A stretch of DNA of 64,000 bases from contig NZ_JABEQF010000002.1 in NCBI RefSeq assembly GCF_014174355.1, forward strand, positions 310,001 to 374,000, given 5' to 3'. Under the pieces are notes generated by a model, which saw nothing but the letters and a program-made list of their open reading frames with translations, did no database searches and had not been told where the DNA came from. The DNA is from Gluconacetobacter azotocaptans. Lineage in GTDB: Bacteria > Pseudomonadota > Alphaproteobacteria > Acetobacterales > Acetobacteraceae. Shown here piece by piece: positions 36,883-47,292 of this stretch (positions are counted from its first letter, which is position 1; each line of letters begins with the position of its first letter). Made by a program: the position numbers and the translations under genes.

Positions 36883-38987
36883 TGCGTTTTCCCGCGCGCC
36901 TGACGGCGGGGTCCAACATGCCCCTGGGCGCGACATGGGATGGGCTGGGCGTCAATTTCGCGGTGTTCTCGGCCAATGCGGTGCGGATCGACCTGTGCAT
37001 CTTCGACCCCGCCGGCCGGCGGGAAATCGCGCGCTTCGAACTGCCCGAACGCACCGACGAGGTCTGGCACGGCTACCTGCCGGACGCGCGGCCCGGCCTA
37101 TTGTACGGATTTCGCGCCTATGGCCCGTACGAACCACTGCGCGGTCACCGGTTCAACCCGCACAAGCTGCTGATCGACCCCTATGCCCGCGCGCTGCACG
37201 GGCAGCTCAGCTGGTCGGATTCGCTGTTCGGCTACCGGATCAACTCGCCGCGCGTCGACCTTTCGATCGACCGGCGCGACAGCGCGCCGGCGATGCCGAA
37301 ATGCGTGGTCACCAACGACGCCTTCAACTGGGGCGACGACCGGCGGCCGGCCGTGCCGTGGGACCGGACGGTGATCATGGAGGCGCACCTGCGCGGTCTG
37401 ACCATGCGGCGCGCCGACCTGCTGCCGGTGGAACGCGGCACCTTCCGCGCCCTGACCGACCCGCAGCTGATCGACCACCTGCTGCGGCTGGGTATCACGA
37501 CGCTGGAGCTGATGCCGATCCACGCCTTCGTCAAGGACCGTTTCCTGCTGGAACGGGGGCTGACGAACTACTGGGGATACAACACGCTGGCGTTCTTCGC
37601 CCCCCATGCCGGCTATCTGGCCGAGGGCTCGCCCCACGAGGTCCGGACCGCGATCCGCCGCCTGCACGCGGCCGGGATCGAGGTGATTCTGGACGTCGTC
37701 TACAACCATACCTGCGAAGGGAACGAACTGGGCCCGACCCTGTGCTATCGCGGCCTGGACAATGCCAGCTATTACCGGCTCGTTCCCGAAGCCGAGCGGC
37801 ATCTGATCAACGATACCGGCTGCGGCAACACGCTGAACCTGTCGCATCCGCGCGTGTTGCAGATGGTGATGGATTCGCTGCGCCACTGGGCGCGCGATTT
37901 CCATGTCGACGGGTTCCGCTTTGACCTGTGCTCGACCCTGGGGCGGGAAAGCTACGGGTTCGACCAATCCTGCGGGTTCTTCGATGTCCTGCGGCAGGAC
38001 CCGCTTCTTTCCACGCTGAAGCTGATCGCCGAACCGTGGGACCCGGGGCCGGGCGGCTACCAGCTGGGCAACCATCCGCCCGGCTTCGCCGAATGGAACG
38101 ACCGGTTCCGCGACACGGTGCGGCGGTTCTGGCGCGGCGACGGGTTGCAGCGCGGGGATCTGGCGGCGCGGCTCAGCGGGTCGGGCGACGTGTTCGACCG
38201 GCGCGGGCGGCGGCCGTGGAGTTCGCTGAATTTCGTGACCTCGCATGACGGGTTCACGTTGACGGACATCGTCAGCTACGCCGAGCGTCACAATGACGCG
38301 AACGGCGAGAACGGACAGGACGGCCATTCCGAGAATTACAGCGCCAACTGGGGCGTCGAGGGGCCGACCGACGACCCCGCGATCCTCGCCACGCGCGACC
38401 GGCTGAGGCGCGCCATGATGGCGACCCTGTTCCTGTCGCAGGGCACGCCGATGATCCTGGCGGGCGACGAATTCGGGCAGACCCAGCACGGCAACAACAA
38501 CGCCTATTGCCAGGACAACACCACGACATGGCTCGACTGGTCGCTGGCCGAGGATGGGGCCGGCCGAGCGCTGTGCGCCTTCGTGGCGCGGCTGGCGGCG
38601 GTGCGCGCCGCACACCCGTCGGTGCGCTGGGGCGGCTATCTGTATGGCCATCGCGAAACCGTGCCCGGCCTGACCGATATCGCCTGGTTCGGCCCCGACG
38701 GCAATCCGATGACGCCCGGATCGTGGAACGACGAAGGGGGGCGCGTGCTGGGCCTGCTGCGCTCGTGCGAGGATGCTTGGAATGGGGTGGACACCACCTA
38801 TCTGATCCTGAACGCGGGGGCCGAGGACGCACAGTGCAGCCTGCCACCGGTGCCGGGGACATGGACGATGCTGCTGGATAGTGCCGACCCGGCGCGGGCC
38901 GAGGAATCACTGGGGCAGGTGACGCACTGGCGCGTTCCCGCACGCGGCCTCGTGCTGCTGGGGTTCGAGGCCCGGCGAAGAACATGA
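36879..38987 (+). CDS. glgX: Glycogen debranching enzyme (isoamylase type)
   Basis: This 702-residue GH13 enzyme hydrolyses alpha-1,6 branches, releasing linear maltooligosaccharides. Signatures: N-terminal module [11 protein letters not shown] near residue 25, [12 protein letters not shown] near residue 275, nucleophile Asp in [11 protein letters not shown] near residue 348, Glu in IAEPWDPG near residue 386, and Asp in [10 protein letters not shown] near residue 453. The ATG overlaps the glgB stop by four bases. The stop lies in the first unit of a tandem ATGA repeat that leads to treZ. Linear chains made here are substrates for the trehalose enzymes TreY/TreZ encoded downstream. Confidence 0.95.
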   Translation: MMRFPARLTAGSNMPLGATWDGLGVNFAVFSANAVRIDLCIFDPAGRREIARFELPERTDEVWHGYLPDARPGLLYGFRAYGPYEPLRGHRFNPHKLLIDPYARALHGQLSWSDSLFGYRINSPRVDLSIDRRDSAPAMPKCVVTNDAFNWGDDRRPAVPWDRTVIMEAHLRGLTMRRADLLPVERGTFRALTDPQLIDHLLRLGITTLELMPIHAFVKDRFLLERGLTNYWGYNTLAFFAPHAGYLAEGSPHEVRTAIRRLHAAGIEVILDVVYNHTCEGNELGPTLCYRGLDNASYYRLVPEAERHLINDTGCGNTLNLSHPRVLQMVMDSLRHWARDFHVDGFRFDLCSTLGRESYGFDQSCGFFDVLRQDPLLSTLKLIAEPWDPGPGGYQLGNHPPGFAEWNDRFRDTVRRFWRGDGLQRGDLAARLSGSGDVFDRRGRRPWSSLNFVTSHDGFTLTDIVSYAERHNDANGENGQDGHSENYSANWGVEGPTDDPAILATRDRLRRAMMATLFLSQGTPMILAGDEFGQTQHGNNNAYCQDNTTTWLDWSLAEDGAGRALCAFVARLAAVRAAHPSVRWGGYLYGHRETVPGLTDIAWFGPDGNPMTPGSWNDEGGRVLGLLRSCEDAWNGVDTTYLILNAGAEDAQCSLPPVPGTWTMLLDSADPARAEESLGQVTHWRVPARGLVLLGFEARRRT

Positions 38988-39040
38988 AGCGCCAGACATG
39001 AGGCGCCAGTCATGAGGCGTAGGACATGAAGGGATCGGAC
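38982..39040 (+). repeat. Tandem 14-base repeat forming an ATGA stop-start relay between glgX and treZ
   Basis: There are four degenerate copies: ACATGAAGCGCCAG (38982), ACATGAGGCGCCAG (38996), TCATGAGGCGTAGG (39010) and ACATGAAGGGATCGG (39024). Each contains ATGA. The glgX stop overlaps the first ATG (38984). That ATG opens a five-codon ORF (MKRQT) ending on the next ATGA, then MRRQS, then MRRRT, whose stop overlaps the treZ ATG at 39026. Because the unit is 14 bases, each step shifts frame, and ribosomes could be passed along by termination-reinitiation. The repeat is seen directly; the coupling role is inferred. Confidence 0.8.
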
Positions 39041-40804
39041 ATGCGTACGACCCACGCTTTCACCTGCATGTCGGGCGCCACGCTGATCGGCCCGTCGCGC
39101 ACCCGCTTTCGCCTGTGGGCGCCGTCGTGCGATACGGTCGGGCTGGAAATCGAGGGCCTGCCGCCCATTCCGATGGACCGGCATGCCGATGGCTGGTTCG
39201 GCGCCGTGGCGCCCTGCGGGGCCGGCGCGCGCTATCGCTATCGCGTGCGGCCCGACCTGGCGGTGCCCGACCCGGCGTCGCGCGCACAGCCCGACGACGT
39301 CTTCGGCCCCAGCATGGTCGTCGACCCCCGATCCTACGTCTGGGCGCATGCCGGCTGGCGCGGCCGGCCGTGGGAGGAAACCGTCATCTACGAAATCCAT
39401 GTCGGTGCGGCCGGCGGGTTTCGCGGCGTGCAGGACCGCCTGGCCGGCCTGGCGGCGATGGGGATCACGGCGATCGAACTGATGCCCCTGTCGGAATTTC
39501 CGGGCGGCCGCAACTGGGGCTATGACGGGGTGCTGCCTTACGCGCCGGAATCGGCCTACGGCACGCCGGACGAATTGAAGGCGCTGATCGACCATGCGCA
39601 CGGGCTGGGGATGATGGTCTTCCTCGACGTCGTCTACAATCATTTCGGGCCGGACGGAAATTTCCTGGCCAGCTACGCGGCGCCGTTCTTTCGCGACGAC
39701 CGGGTGACTCCGTGGGGTGTGGCCATCGATTTCCGGCTGCCGCAGGTACGAACCTACTTCACCGAAAATGCCTTGTACTGGCTGATGGAATACCGCTTCG
39801 ACGGATTGCGCCTGGACGCCGTGCACGCGATCGTCGAACAGGACTGGCTGGTGGATCTGGCCGCCCGCGTCCGGGCCGAGACCGAACCCGGCCGCCATGT
39901 TCACCTGGTCCTGGAAAACGAGAACAATGACGCCGCCCTGCTGGGCATGGGCTTCGCGGCGCAGTGGAACGATGACGGCCACAACGCCCTGCACGTGCTG
40001 CTGACCGGTGAGGACGAAGGGTATTACAGGAATTTTTCCCAAGACCCGACGGCCGACCTGGCCCGCGTGCTGGGGCAGGGGTTTGCGTTCCAGGGGCAGA
40101 TGTTCCCGACGCTGGGCCGGCCGCGCGGCACGCCTTCGGCCGGCCTGCCGCCCAGCGCGTTCGTGCTGTTCCTGCAAAATCACGACCAGATCGGCAACCG
40201 CGCCCTGGGCGAGCGGCTGACCACCCTGGCCGATCCGCAGGCGCTGGCGGCGGCCTATGCGCTGTTGCTGCTGTCGCCGCAGATCCCGCTGATGTTCATG
40301 GGCGAGGAATGGGGGTCGCGCCGGCCGTTCCTGTTCTTCACCAGCCATGTGCCCGAACTGGGCCGGATCGTCCGCGACGGAAGGCGCCGCGAATTTGCCG
40401 CCTTCGCCCATTTCAGCGACCCCGCGCGCCGCGAGACCATCCCCGACCCGAATGACGCCGCCACCTTCGCGGCCTCGGCCCTCGATACGGCCGAAGTCGG
40501 GGCGGCCGAGTGCCAGGACGGGCTGGCGCTGACCCGGACGCTGCTGGCGTTGCGCTTCCGCCATGTCGTGCCGCGTCTGCGGGGGGCGCGCAGCCTGGAC
40601 TCGGTGCCCATCGGGCCGGCCGCCGTGGCCGCGCGATGGGTGATGGGGGATGAGGCGGTCCTGGCGATCGCGCTCAATCTGGGCGATGCGGCGGTCGCTC
40701 TGCCGCCCGGCTTCGCGGGTCCGCTGCTGTTCGGGTCGCCCGATCCGCACGCACTGCCGCCGCGCAGTATCTCCGTGCGCCTGACCGAGGCCGGCCATGA
40801 GTGA
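39026..40804 (+). CDS. treZ: Malto-oligosyltrehalose trehalohydrolase
   Basis: This 592-residue GH13 enzyme cleaves trehalose from maltooligosyl-trehalose. The N-terminal module (FRLWAPSCDTVGL near residue 28) is followed by the barrel with IYEIHVG near residue 121, VVYNHFGPDGNFL near residue 205, nucleophile Asp in GLRLDAVHAI near residue 261, Glu in VLENENND near residue 293, and Asp in QNHDQIGNR near residue 385. Two in-frame ATGs (39026, 39041) lie at the end of the tandem repeat; the first is given. It overlaps malQ by eight bases and works with TreY, encoded two genes later. Confidence 0.94.
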   Translation: MKGSDMRTTHAFTCMSGATLIGPSRTRFRLWAPSCDTVGLEIEGLPPIPMDRHADGWFGAVAPCGAGARYRYRVRPDLAVPDPASRAQPDDVFGPSMVVDPRSYVWAHAGWRGRPWEETVIYEIHVGAAGGFRGVQDRLAGLAAMGITAIELMPLSEFPGGRNWGYDGVLPYAPESAYGTPDELKALIDHAHGLGMMVFLDVVYNHFGPDGNFLASYAAPFFRDDRVTPWGVAIDFRLPQVRTYFTENALYWLMEYRFDGLRLDAVHAIVEQDWLVDLAARVRAETEPGRHVHLVLENENNDAALLGMGFAAQWNDDGHNALHVLLTGEDEGYYRNFSQDPTADLARVLGQGFAFQGQMFPTLGRPRGTPSAGLPPSAFVLFLQNHDQIGNRALGERLTTLADPQALAAAYALLLLSPQIPLMFMGEEWGSRRPFLFFTSHVPELGRIVRDGRRREFAAFAHFSDPARRETIPDPNDAATFAASALDTAEVGAAECQDGLALTRTLLALRFRHVVPRLRGARSLDSVPIGPAAVAARWVMGDEAVLAIALNLGDAAVALPPGFAGPLLFGSPDPHALPPRSISVRLTEAGHE

Positions 40805-42863
40805 TCAATCGCTGCAGGCGCGGGCACGGCTGGCCGGCCTGATCACCTCGTGGCGGGGCACGGACGGCAAGGTGCATCGAGTCAGTGCGGACAGCCTGCG
40901 CAGCCTGCTGCGGGTGCTGGAAGGCGGGCGCGCGCTGCCAGTCCCTGCCAGCCTGCCGGCGCTGGTCGTCGGGCAGGTCGGTGTGGCAACGCCGCTGCCC
41001 CCGTTCGCGGTCTTGGGGGCGGCGGACGACACGGTGCCGTTCCGGCTGGTGTTCGAGAGCGGCGAAACCTTTTCCGGCCGCGCCGCGGTGTCCGCCGACG
41101 GCCGGGTCGAGCTGCCCGCCGTGAAACAGGTCGGCTATCACACGCTGGAAATCGGGTCGGGGCGAACGACGCTGGCAATGGCGCCGCCGTCCTGCCGGAC
41201 AGTGCGCGAACGCGCGGGCAACGGCGGGGGGCGGGCCTGGGGGATCGCGGCGCAGATCTACGGCCTGCGTGCGCCGGGCGATGGCGGCATCGGCCATTTC
41301 GGCGCCCTGGCCAACCTGGCGCGGCAGGCGGGGGCCGCCGGGGCCGACGCGCTGGCGGTCAGCCCCGTCCATGCCATGTTCGCCGCCCGTCCGGACCAGT
41401 ACAGCCCCTATTCGCCGTCCAGCCGGCTGTTTCTCAATACGCTGCTGGCGGATGCGTGCTGCTGGTTTCAGCCCCATGACGTCGTCTTGTCGATGCGCCG
41501 GCAGGGCATTGCCGAAACCGCGCTGAAACAGCTGGAGGACGCGCCGCTGATCGACTGGCCGCGCGCGGCGGCCCTGCGCCTTCAGATCCTGCGGGGCCTG
41601 TACGACGACCATGTGCGCGCCCTGCCACCCGCCGAGATGACGGCGTTCGTCCGGGCGCAGGGCCGCGCGCTGCACCAGCACGCGGTGTTCGAGGCCCTGC
41701 ATGCCCACCAGTTGCAGCGCGGCCCCCGGGGCGGCAACTGGCGCATCTGGCCAACGGCCCTGCGCAACCCCGACAGCCCCGAAGTCGCGCGCTTTGCCGA
41801 GGAACGCCAGCATGAGGTCGGGTTTCACCTGTTCCTGCAATGGCTGGCGGCGCGTGGCTTGGGCGAGGCGGGCCGCGCCGCGCAGGAGGCGGGGATGAAG
41901 ATCGGCCTGATCGCCGACCTGGCGGTGGGCACCGATCCGTCGGGCAGCCAGTGCTGGATGCGCCAGGACGAATTCCTGATCGGCGCGTCGGTGGGCGCCC
42001 CGCCGGACCCGCTGGGCCCCATCGGCCAGAACTGGGGCCTGACGACGTTTTCGCCCGGCGGCATGCACGCCCACGGCTATCGCGCCTTCATCGAGACGCT
42101 TCGGGCTACTTTCGCCCGCCAGGGCGGCGTGCGCATCGATCATGTGATGGGGCTGGAGCGGCTGTGGATCATTCCCGACGGCGGCGCGCCGACCGACGGC
42201 GCCTACCTGTGCTTCCCGCGCCAGGACCTGATGCGCCTGGTGGCGCTGGAATCATGGCGGCACGACGCCATCGTGATCGGCGAGGACCTGGGCACCGTGT
42301 CGGCCGAGTATCGCCGCCATGCCGAGCGGCGGGCGATCATGGGCATGAACGTGCTGTGGTTCCAGCGCGACCCGTCGGGCGACTTCATGCCGGCGGCGCG
42401 ATGGGACCGGAACGCGGCGGCCATGACCAGCACCCACGACCTGCCGACCGTCTCGGGCTGGTGGCTGGGCACGGATATCGGCTGGCGCAAGGCATTGCGC
42501 CAGCTTCCCAAGGGGGCGCGGGTCGAGGACGCGCTGGCGGCGCGCGATCACGATCGCGCGGCCCTGTGGGCGGTGCTCCATACCGGGGGCGAGCCCGGCC
42601 CCATGCCGCCGGTCACCGAGGAAGGCGCGCGCATCGTGGTTGATGCGGCGGCGCGTTTCATCGGCATGACGCCGTCGCCGCTGGCGATCCTGCCGCTGGA
42701 GGACGTGCTGGGCCTGATCGAGCAGCCCAACCTGCCCGGTACCGTCACGGGCCATCCGAACTGGCAGCGCCGCTACCCCGGCGGGCGGGACCTTGCGCTG
42801 CTGTCGCGGCCCGAGGCTGCCCACAGGCTGGGCCTGCTGCGTGACGGCAGGCGCGCCACATGA
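40797..42863 (+). CDS. malQ: 4-alpha-glucanotransferase (amylomaltase)
   Basis: This 688-residue GH77 enzyme transfers glucan segments between maltooligosaccharides, lengthening short chains. Catalytic residues: nucleophile Asp in VRIDHVMGL near residue 445, Glu in IGEDLGTV near residue 495, and Asp in STHDLPTV near residue 545. An N-terminal domain of ~140 residues precedes the barrel, as in the larger MalQ group. It overlaps treZ by eight bases and treY by four (ATGA). In this operon it would recycle the short chains left by TreY/TreZ and GlgX. Confidence 0.94.
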   Translation: MSDQSLQARARLAGLITSWRGTDGKVHRVSADSLRSLLRVLEGGRALPVPASLPALVVGQVGVATPLPPFAVLGAADDTVPFRLVFESGETFSGRAAVSADGRVELPAVKQVGYHTLEIGSGRTTLAMAPPSCRTVRERAGNGGGRAWGIAAQIYGLRAPGDGGIGHFGALANLARQAGAAGADALAVSPVHAMFAARPDQYSPYSPSSRLFLNTLLADACCWFQPHDVVLSMRRQGIAETALKQLEDAPLIDWPRAAALRLQILRGLYDDHVRALPPAEMTAFVRAQGRALHQHAVFEALHAHQLQRGPRGGNWRIWPTALRNPDSPEVARFAEERQHEVGFHLFLQWLAARGLGEAGRAAQEAGMKIGLIADLAVGTDPSGSQCWMRQDEFLIGASVGAPPDPLGPIGQNWGLTTFSPGGMHAHGYRAFIETLRATFARQGGVRIDHVMGLERLWIIPDGGAPTDGAYLCFPRQDLMRLVALESWRHDAIVIGEDLGTVSAEYRRHAERRAIMGMNVLWFQRDPSGDFMPAARWDRNAAAMTSTHDLPTVSGWWLGTDIGWRKALRQLPKGARVEDALAARDHDRAALWAVLHTGGEPGPMPPVTEEGARIVVDAAARFIGMTPSPLAILPLEDVLGLIEQPNLPGTVTGHPNWQRRYPGGRDLALLSRPEAAHRLGLLRDGRRAT

Positions 42864-45625
42864 CGGGCCTGCGCGCGACCATCCGCCTGCAATTCCATAG
42901 CGGCTTCACGCTGGACGACGCCGCGGCGCGGGTGGATTACTTCGCCGACCTGGGCGTCAGCCATATCTACGCCTCGCCGCTGCTGGCCGCCCGGCCGGGA
43001 TCGACGCATGGCTACGACACCATCGACTATGGCCGGATCAATCCCGAACTGGGGGGCGAAGCCGCCCTGGCCCGGCTGGTCGCGCGGCTGCGCGGCCGGG
43101 GGATGGGCCTGATCCTGGATATCGTGCCGAACCACATGGCGGTCGGCGGCAGCGGAAACCGCTGGTGGGAGGACGTGCTGAGCTGGGGAAAAACCAGCCG
43201 CTACGCGCATTTTTTCGATATCGACTGGACGCCGCCGGACAGATGGCTGCACGGGCGGGTGCTGCTGCCGTTCCTGGGCAGCCCGTATGGCGAGGCCCTG
43301 CGCAACGGCGACATCGTGCTGCGCCATGACGGGCAGGACGGGACCTTCTTCTGCCAGCATTACGAACATCGCTTTCCGATCTGTCCGCGGAATTATCGCG
43401 ACCTGTTCGACGGGATCGACCTTCCGCCCTCCACTGCCGACATCCTTGCGCATCTGCACGCCGCCCCGCCCGCGTCGGCCGACGGCCTGCTGCGCGCGTT
43501 CGGCCACTGGGGCAGGACGCCGGAAGGGGTGCATGCCATCGGCCGGGCGATCGCCCGGCACGACCCCGCCGCGCCGGGCGGGGGGGAGCGGCTGCATCGC
43601 CTGCTGGAACGCCAGCATTACCGGCTGGCCTGGTGGCGCACCGCCGGCGACATCATCAACTGGCGGCGTTTCTTCGACATCACCGGGCTGGCCGGCCTGT
43701 GCGTCGAATATCCCGACGTGTTCGACGCCGTCCATGCCACGGTGTTCTCGCTGTACGCGCGCGGGTTGATCGACGGCGTGCGGGTCGATCATGTCGACGG
43801 CCTGACCCGTCCGGCCGAATATTGCCGGCACCTGCGCCGTCGCCTGTCGGAACTGGCCCCCCTGCGGCCGCCCGGCGTGCCGCCCCACGCCTCGATCCAT
43901 GTCGAGAAGATCCTGGGGCCGGGCGAGGCCCTGCCCGAATCCTGGGGCGCCGACGGGTCGACCGGGTATGATTTCCTGGAGCAGGTCGATGCCGTCATGC
44001 ACGACCCGCGCGGCGAGGCGCCGCTGACGGATCTGTGGACCTGGGCGGCGGCGGGCGCTCCGTCGTTCGACGTCGAGGAGCGTGCGGCGCGCGGGATGAT
44101 CCTGTCGGCGGTGCTGGGCGCGGAATGCGGGCGGCTGGTGCATCTGCTGGGCGGGCTGGCGCGCCGTGACGCGCGGACGCGCGATTTCACCGATGCCGCG
44201 ATCATGCGTGTCCTGCGCCGGGTGCTGGTGCATTTCCCCGTCTACCGGACCTATGCCGGCGACATGTCGCGCGCGCCGGCGGCGGCCGACCGCCGGGTGC
44301 TGCGCCGGGCCTGCCGGGCGGCGCGGGCCGACCTTCCCCCTGGGCACGGGCCGGTTCTCGACTGGCTGGAAAAGAGGCTCGGCCCGGCCGGCATGGGGCT
44401 GGGGGCCGGCCCCGCCATCGCCTGTTTCGAGCATCTCAGCGCGCCGCTCGCCGCCAAGGCGGTCGAGGACACGGCATTCTATCGCTATGGCCGGCTGCTG
44501 TCGCGCAACGATGTCGGCACCCATCCGGCGCTGTTCGCCGGAACGGTCGAGGCGTTCCATGCCGCGAACCTGCTCCGGTTGCGCGATTTTCCGCGCGGGA
44601 TGCTGGCGACCGCGACGCACGACCACAAGCGGGGCGAGGATTCGCGCGCCCGGCTGGCCGTCCTGTCCGAAGCGGGCGTGGACTGGGCCCGCCAGGTGGG
44701 GGAATGGACCGACCGCAACGCCGCATTGCGCGGCCGCGCCCAGGGCGGCCCCGCGCCGGATCGGGCGGACGAACTGATCCTGTATCAGGTCCTGGCCGCG
44801 ACCTGGCCGATGACGGACGCCGCCCCGCACGCCAAGGCCAGCCAGAGTTTTCGCGATCGCATACAGGCATGGCAGACCAAGGCCCTGCGCGAGGCAAAGC
44901 GGCACACCAGCTGGACCGATCCGGACCCGGCGTACGAGGAAGGATGCCGCCGGTTCGTCGACGCCCTGCTGCATGCCGACCCGTCGAACACATTCCTGAC
45001 GTCGCTGGACGCCGTCGTCGATCGCATCGCCCCCGCCGGGGCGCTGAACGGGCTGGCCCAGACGCTGCTGCGCCTGACCTGCCCGGGGGTACCCGACCTG
45101 TACCAGGGGTGCGAATACTGGGATTTCAGCCTGGTCGATCCGGACAATCGCCGGCCGGTCGATTTTCCGGCCCGGGTGGCAAGCCTGGCGGGCGACGGCG
45201 ATATCACCGCCCTGGCCCGGCACTGGCGGGACGGTCGGGTGAAGCAGCGCCTGATCCAGGCGGTGCTGCGCCTGCGCCTGGCGCAACCCGCGCTGTTCGC
45301 CGACGGGGCCTATGACCCCATCCGCGTGGTGGGTCCCGGGCGGGGGCAACTGGTCGCCTTTACCCGGACGCTGGACGATTTCTGCCTGCTGGTCATCGCG
45401 CCGCGCCTGCCTTTCGCTCTGTCGCCCGACCCGGCGGACCTATCCTGCGCGGCCTTCCCGCCAACGGGCACGGTGCTGCACTTGCGGGACGATCTGCCCG
45501 GATCGTGGACCTCTATCATCCGCCCCGGGCGGACCTGCGACGCCGCCGCCCTGCGGCGGCTGGCGATGCTGGATGGCGGCCTGCCGCTGGACGTGCTGAT
45601 CGGACGGAGGCGCCAGCCGGAGTGA
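42860..45625 (+). CDS. treY: Malto-oligosyltrehalose synthase
   Basis: This 921-residue GH13 enzyme isomerises the reducing-end alpha-1,4 bond of a maltooligosaccharide to alpha,alpha-1,1, giving the TreZ substrate. Signatures: YFADLGVSHIYASPLLAARPGSTHGYD near residue 29, DIVPNHMA near residue 89, nucleophile Asp in GVRVDHVDGL near residue 307, Glu in VEKILGPGE near residue 348, and Asp in ATHDHKRGED near residue 591. Length is at the upper end for the family. It is the last gene of the glgA-treY series. About 115 bases follow before hutH. Confidence 0.95.
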   Translation: MTGLRATIRLQFHSGFTLDDAAARVDYFADLGVSHIYASPLLAARPGSTHGYDTIDYGRINPELGGEAALARLVARLRGRGMGLILDIVPNHMAVGGSGNRWWEDVLSWGKTSRYAHFFDIDWTPPDRWLHGRVLLPFLGSPYGEALRNGDIVLRHDGQDGTFFCQHYEHRFPICPRNYRDLFDGIDLPPSTADILAHLHAAPPASADGLLRAFGHWGRTPEGVHAIGRAIARHDPAAPGGGERLHRLLERQHYRLAWWRTAGDIINWRRFFDITGLAGLCVEYPDVFDAVHATVFSLYARGLIDGVRVDHVDGLTRPAEYCRHLRRRLSELAPLRPPGVPPHASIHVEKILGPGEALPESWGADGSTGYDFLEQVDAVMHDPRGEAPLTDLWTWAAAGAPSFDVEERAARGMILSAVLGAECGRLVHLLGGLARRDARTRDFTDAAIMRVLRRVLVHFPVYRTYAGDMSRAPAAADRRVLRRACRAARADLPPGHGPVLDWLEKRLGPAGMGLGAGPAIACFEHLSAPLAAKAVEDTAFYRYGRLLSRNDVGTHPALFAGTVEAFHAANLLRLRDFPRGMLATATHDHKRGEDSRARLAVLSEAGVDWARQVGEWTDRNAALRGRAQGGPAPDRADELILYQVLAATWPMTDAAPHAKASQSFRDRIQAWQTKALREAKRHTSWTDPDPAYEEGCRRFVDALLHADPSNTFLTSLDAVVDRIAPAGALNGLAQTLLRLTCPGVPDLYQGCEYWDFSLVDPDNRRPVDFPARVASLAGDGDITALARHWRDGRVKQRLIQAVLRLRLAQPALFADGAYDPIRVVGPGRGQLVAFTRTLDDFCLLVIAPRLPFALSPDPADLSCAAFPPTGTVLHLRDDLPGSWTSIIRPGRTCDAAALRRLAMLDGGLPLDVLIGRRRQPE

Positions 45626-45676
45626 GAGAGCAGAGGGGGCCGGATTGACACGGCGCGGACGGTGTGGCTATCGAAT

Positions 45677-45688
45677 GGTATATACAAG
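45677..45688. promoter_or_regulatory. HutC-like palindrome before hutH
   Basis: GGTATATACAAG contains the perfect eight-base palindrome GTATATAC and differs by one base from the TTGTATATACAAG-type site bound by HutC repressors of histidine-utilisation genes. It lies 54 bases before the hutH start, where a promoter would be expected. No hutC gene is in this window. Confidence 0.55.
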
Positions 45689-45706
45689 TATATTCAAGGC
45701 TTCGCC

Positions 45707-45745
45707 ATGACCGTCTCCCTCCTTCGTCCGGCCGGCCGGCGATGA
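45707..45745 (+). CDS. Possible 12-residue leader peptide overlapping hutH
   Basis: An ATG at 45707 opens a 12-codon frame ([12 protein letters not shown]) whose TGA overlaps the hutH ATG as ATGA. It contains no His codon, so a histidine attenuator is unlikely. Translational coupling is possible. It may be chance; support is only the exact overlap and the position just after the candidate operator. Confidence 0.25.
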   Translation: MTVSLLRPAGRR

Positions 45746-47292
45746 CCGATTCCTTCATCCTGATGCCGGGGACGCTCGGCCTTGCGGACCTGCGGCGGTT
45801 CGCCTTCTCGGCCCCCAGCCTGGCCCTGGCGGAGGGCGTGCGCACGCTGCTGGACGACGCCGCGGGGTCCGTCGCGCGGATCGTGGCCGACGGCAAGCCG
45901 GTCTATGGCGTCAACACCGGCTTCGGCAAACTGGCCAAGACCCGGATCGCGGACGCCAATCTGCGCGACCTGCAACGGAACCTGGTGCTGAGCCACGCGG
46001 CGGGGATCGGCGCGCCGATGGACGCGCGCACGGTGCGGCTGATCATGCTGCTGAAGGCGAACGGGCTGGGCCGCGGCTATTCGGGCGTGCGGGCCGATGT
46101 CGTCCAGCTGCTGCTGGACATGTGCAATCGCGGCGTGCTGCCGGTCATTCCGCAGAAGGGATCGGTCGGCGCGTCGGGCGACCTGGCCCCGCTGGCCCAC
46201 ATGACGGCGGTGATGATCGGCGAGGGCCAGGCCACCTTCGAGGGCCGCATCCTGCCGGGCGGCGAGGCCCTGCGGGCGGCGGGCCTGGCCCCGCTGGTGC
46301 TGGGTGCGAAAGAAGGGCTGGCGCTGCTGAACGGCACGCAGGCCTCGACCGCGCTGGCGCTGGTGGCGCTGTTCGATGCCGAACGGCTGTTCCAGGCGGC
46401 GCTGGTCACCGGCGCGCTGACCCTGGATGCGGCCCGGGGCACCGACGCCCCGTTCGACCCCAGGCTGCATGCCCTGCGCGGCCAGAAGGGGCAGATCGAA
46501 TGCGCCGCCGTCTATCGCGCGCTGATGGCGGGTTCGGCGATCCGCGCCTCGCACCGCGAGGACGATGAACGGGTTCAGGACCCGTACTGCCTGCGCTGCC
46601 AGCCGCAGGTGATGGGGGCGTGCCTGGACAATCTGCGTCACGCGGCATCCGTCCTGCTGATCGAGGCGAACGCGGTGTCGGACAACCCCATCCATTTCGC
46701 CGACACCGACGAGATGCTGTCGGGCGGCAATTTCCATGCCGAGCCGGTGGCCATCGCCGCCGACCTGATGGCCATCGCGGTGTCGGAAATCGGCGCGATC
46801 GCCGAACGCCGGCTGGCCCTGCTGGTCGATGCGCAGATGAGCGGCCTGCCCCCCTTCCTGGTGCGCGACAGCGGGCTGAATTCGGGCTTCATGATCGCGC
46901 AGGTCACGGCGGCGGCGCTGGCGTCGGAAAACAAGACGCTGGCCCATCCCGCCAGCGTGGACAGCCTGCCCACCTCGGCCAACCAGGAAGACCACGTCAG
47001 CATGGCCACGTTCGCGGCCCGGCGGGTGGGCGATATCGTGGCGAACGTGCGCGATATCGTCGCCATCGAGTATCTGGCGGCGGTGCAGGGGATCGACTTC
47101 CTGTCCCCGCTGGAGACCTCGGCCCCGCTGGCCCGCGCGGTTGCCGCCCTGCGCGGCAAGGTGGCCTTCTACGACCGCGACCGCGTGTTCACCCCTGATA
47201 TCGAGGCCGCGCGCGACCTGATCGCCGCCGGCGTGCCGGTGGCGGCGGTGGGCGCGGACAGACGCCTGCCGGTGCTGGACGCCGCCGCCTGA
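45742..47292 (+). CDS. hutH: Histidine ammonia-lyase
   Basis: This 516-residue enzyme deaminates L-histidine to urocanate, the first step of histidine catabolism. The Ala-Ser-Gly tripeptide that forms the MIO electrophile is present in [12 protein letters not shown] near residue 143. [10 protein letters not shown] near residue 55 and the Gln-rich substrate region [15 protein letters not shown] near residue 280 are typical. Length is normal. The ATG at 45742 aligns with the family start; an in-frame ATG at 45664 lies ahead of the operator. No hutU, hutI or hutC accompanies it here, unlike most hut loci. Confidence 0.95.
   Translation: MTDSFILMPGTLGLADLRRFAFSAPSLALAEGVRTLLDDAAGSVARIVADGKPVYGVNTGFGKLAKTRIADANLRDLQRNLVLSHAAGIGAPMDARTVRLIMLLKANGLGRGYSGVRADVVQLLLDMCNRGVLPVIPQKGSVGASGDLAPLAHMTAVMIGEGQATFEGRILPGGEALRAAGLAPLVLGAKEGLALLNGTQASTALALVALFDAERLFQAALVTGALTLDAARGTDAPFDPRLHALRGQKGQIECAAVYRALMAGSAIRASHREDDERVQDPYCLRCQPQVMGACLDNLRHAASVLLIEANAVSDNPIHFADTDEMLSGGNFHAEPVAIAADLMAIAVSEIGAIAERRLALLVDAQMSGLPPFLVRDSGLNSGFMIAQVTAAALASENKTLAHPASVDSLPTSANQEDHVSMATFAARRVGDIVANVRDIVAIEYLAAVQGIDFLSPLETSAPLARAVAALRGKVAFYDRDRVFTPDIEAARDLIAAGVPVAAVGADRRLPVLDAAA

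Noticed and set aside
38982-39040. CRISPR-like reading of the short tandem repeat
   Set aside because: The units are only 14 bases with no spacers, no cas genes are nearby, and the ATGA overlap explains the structure better.
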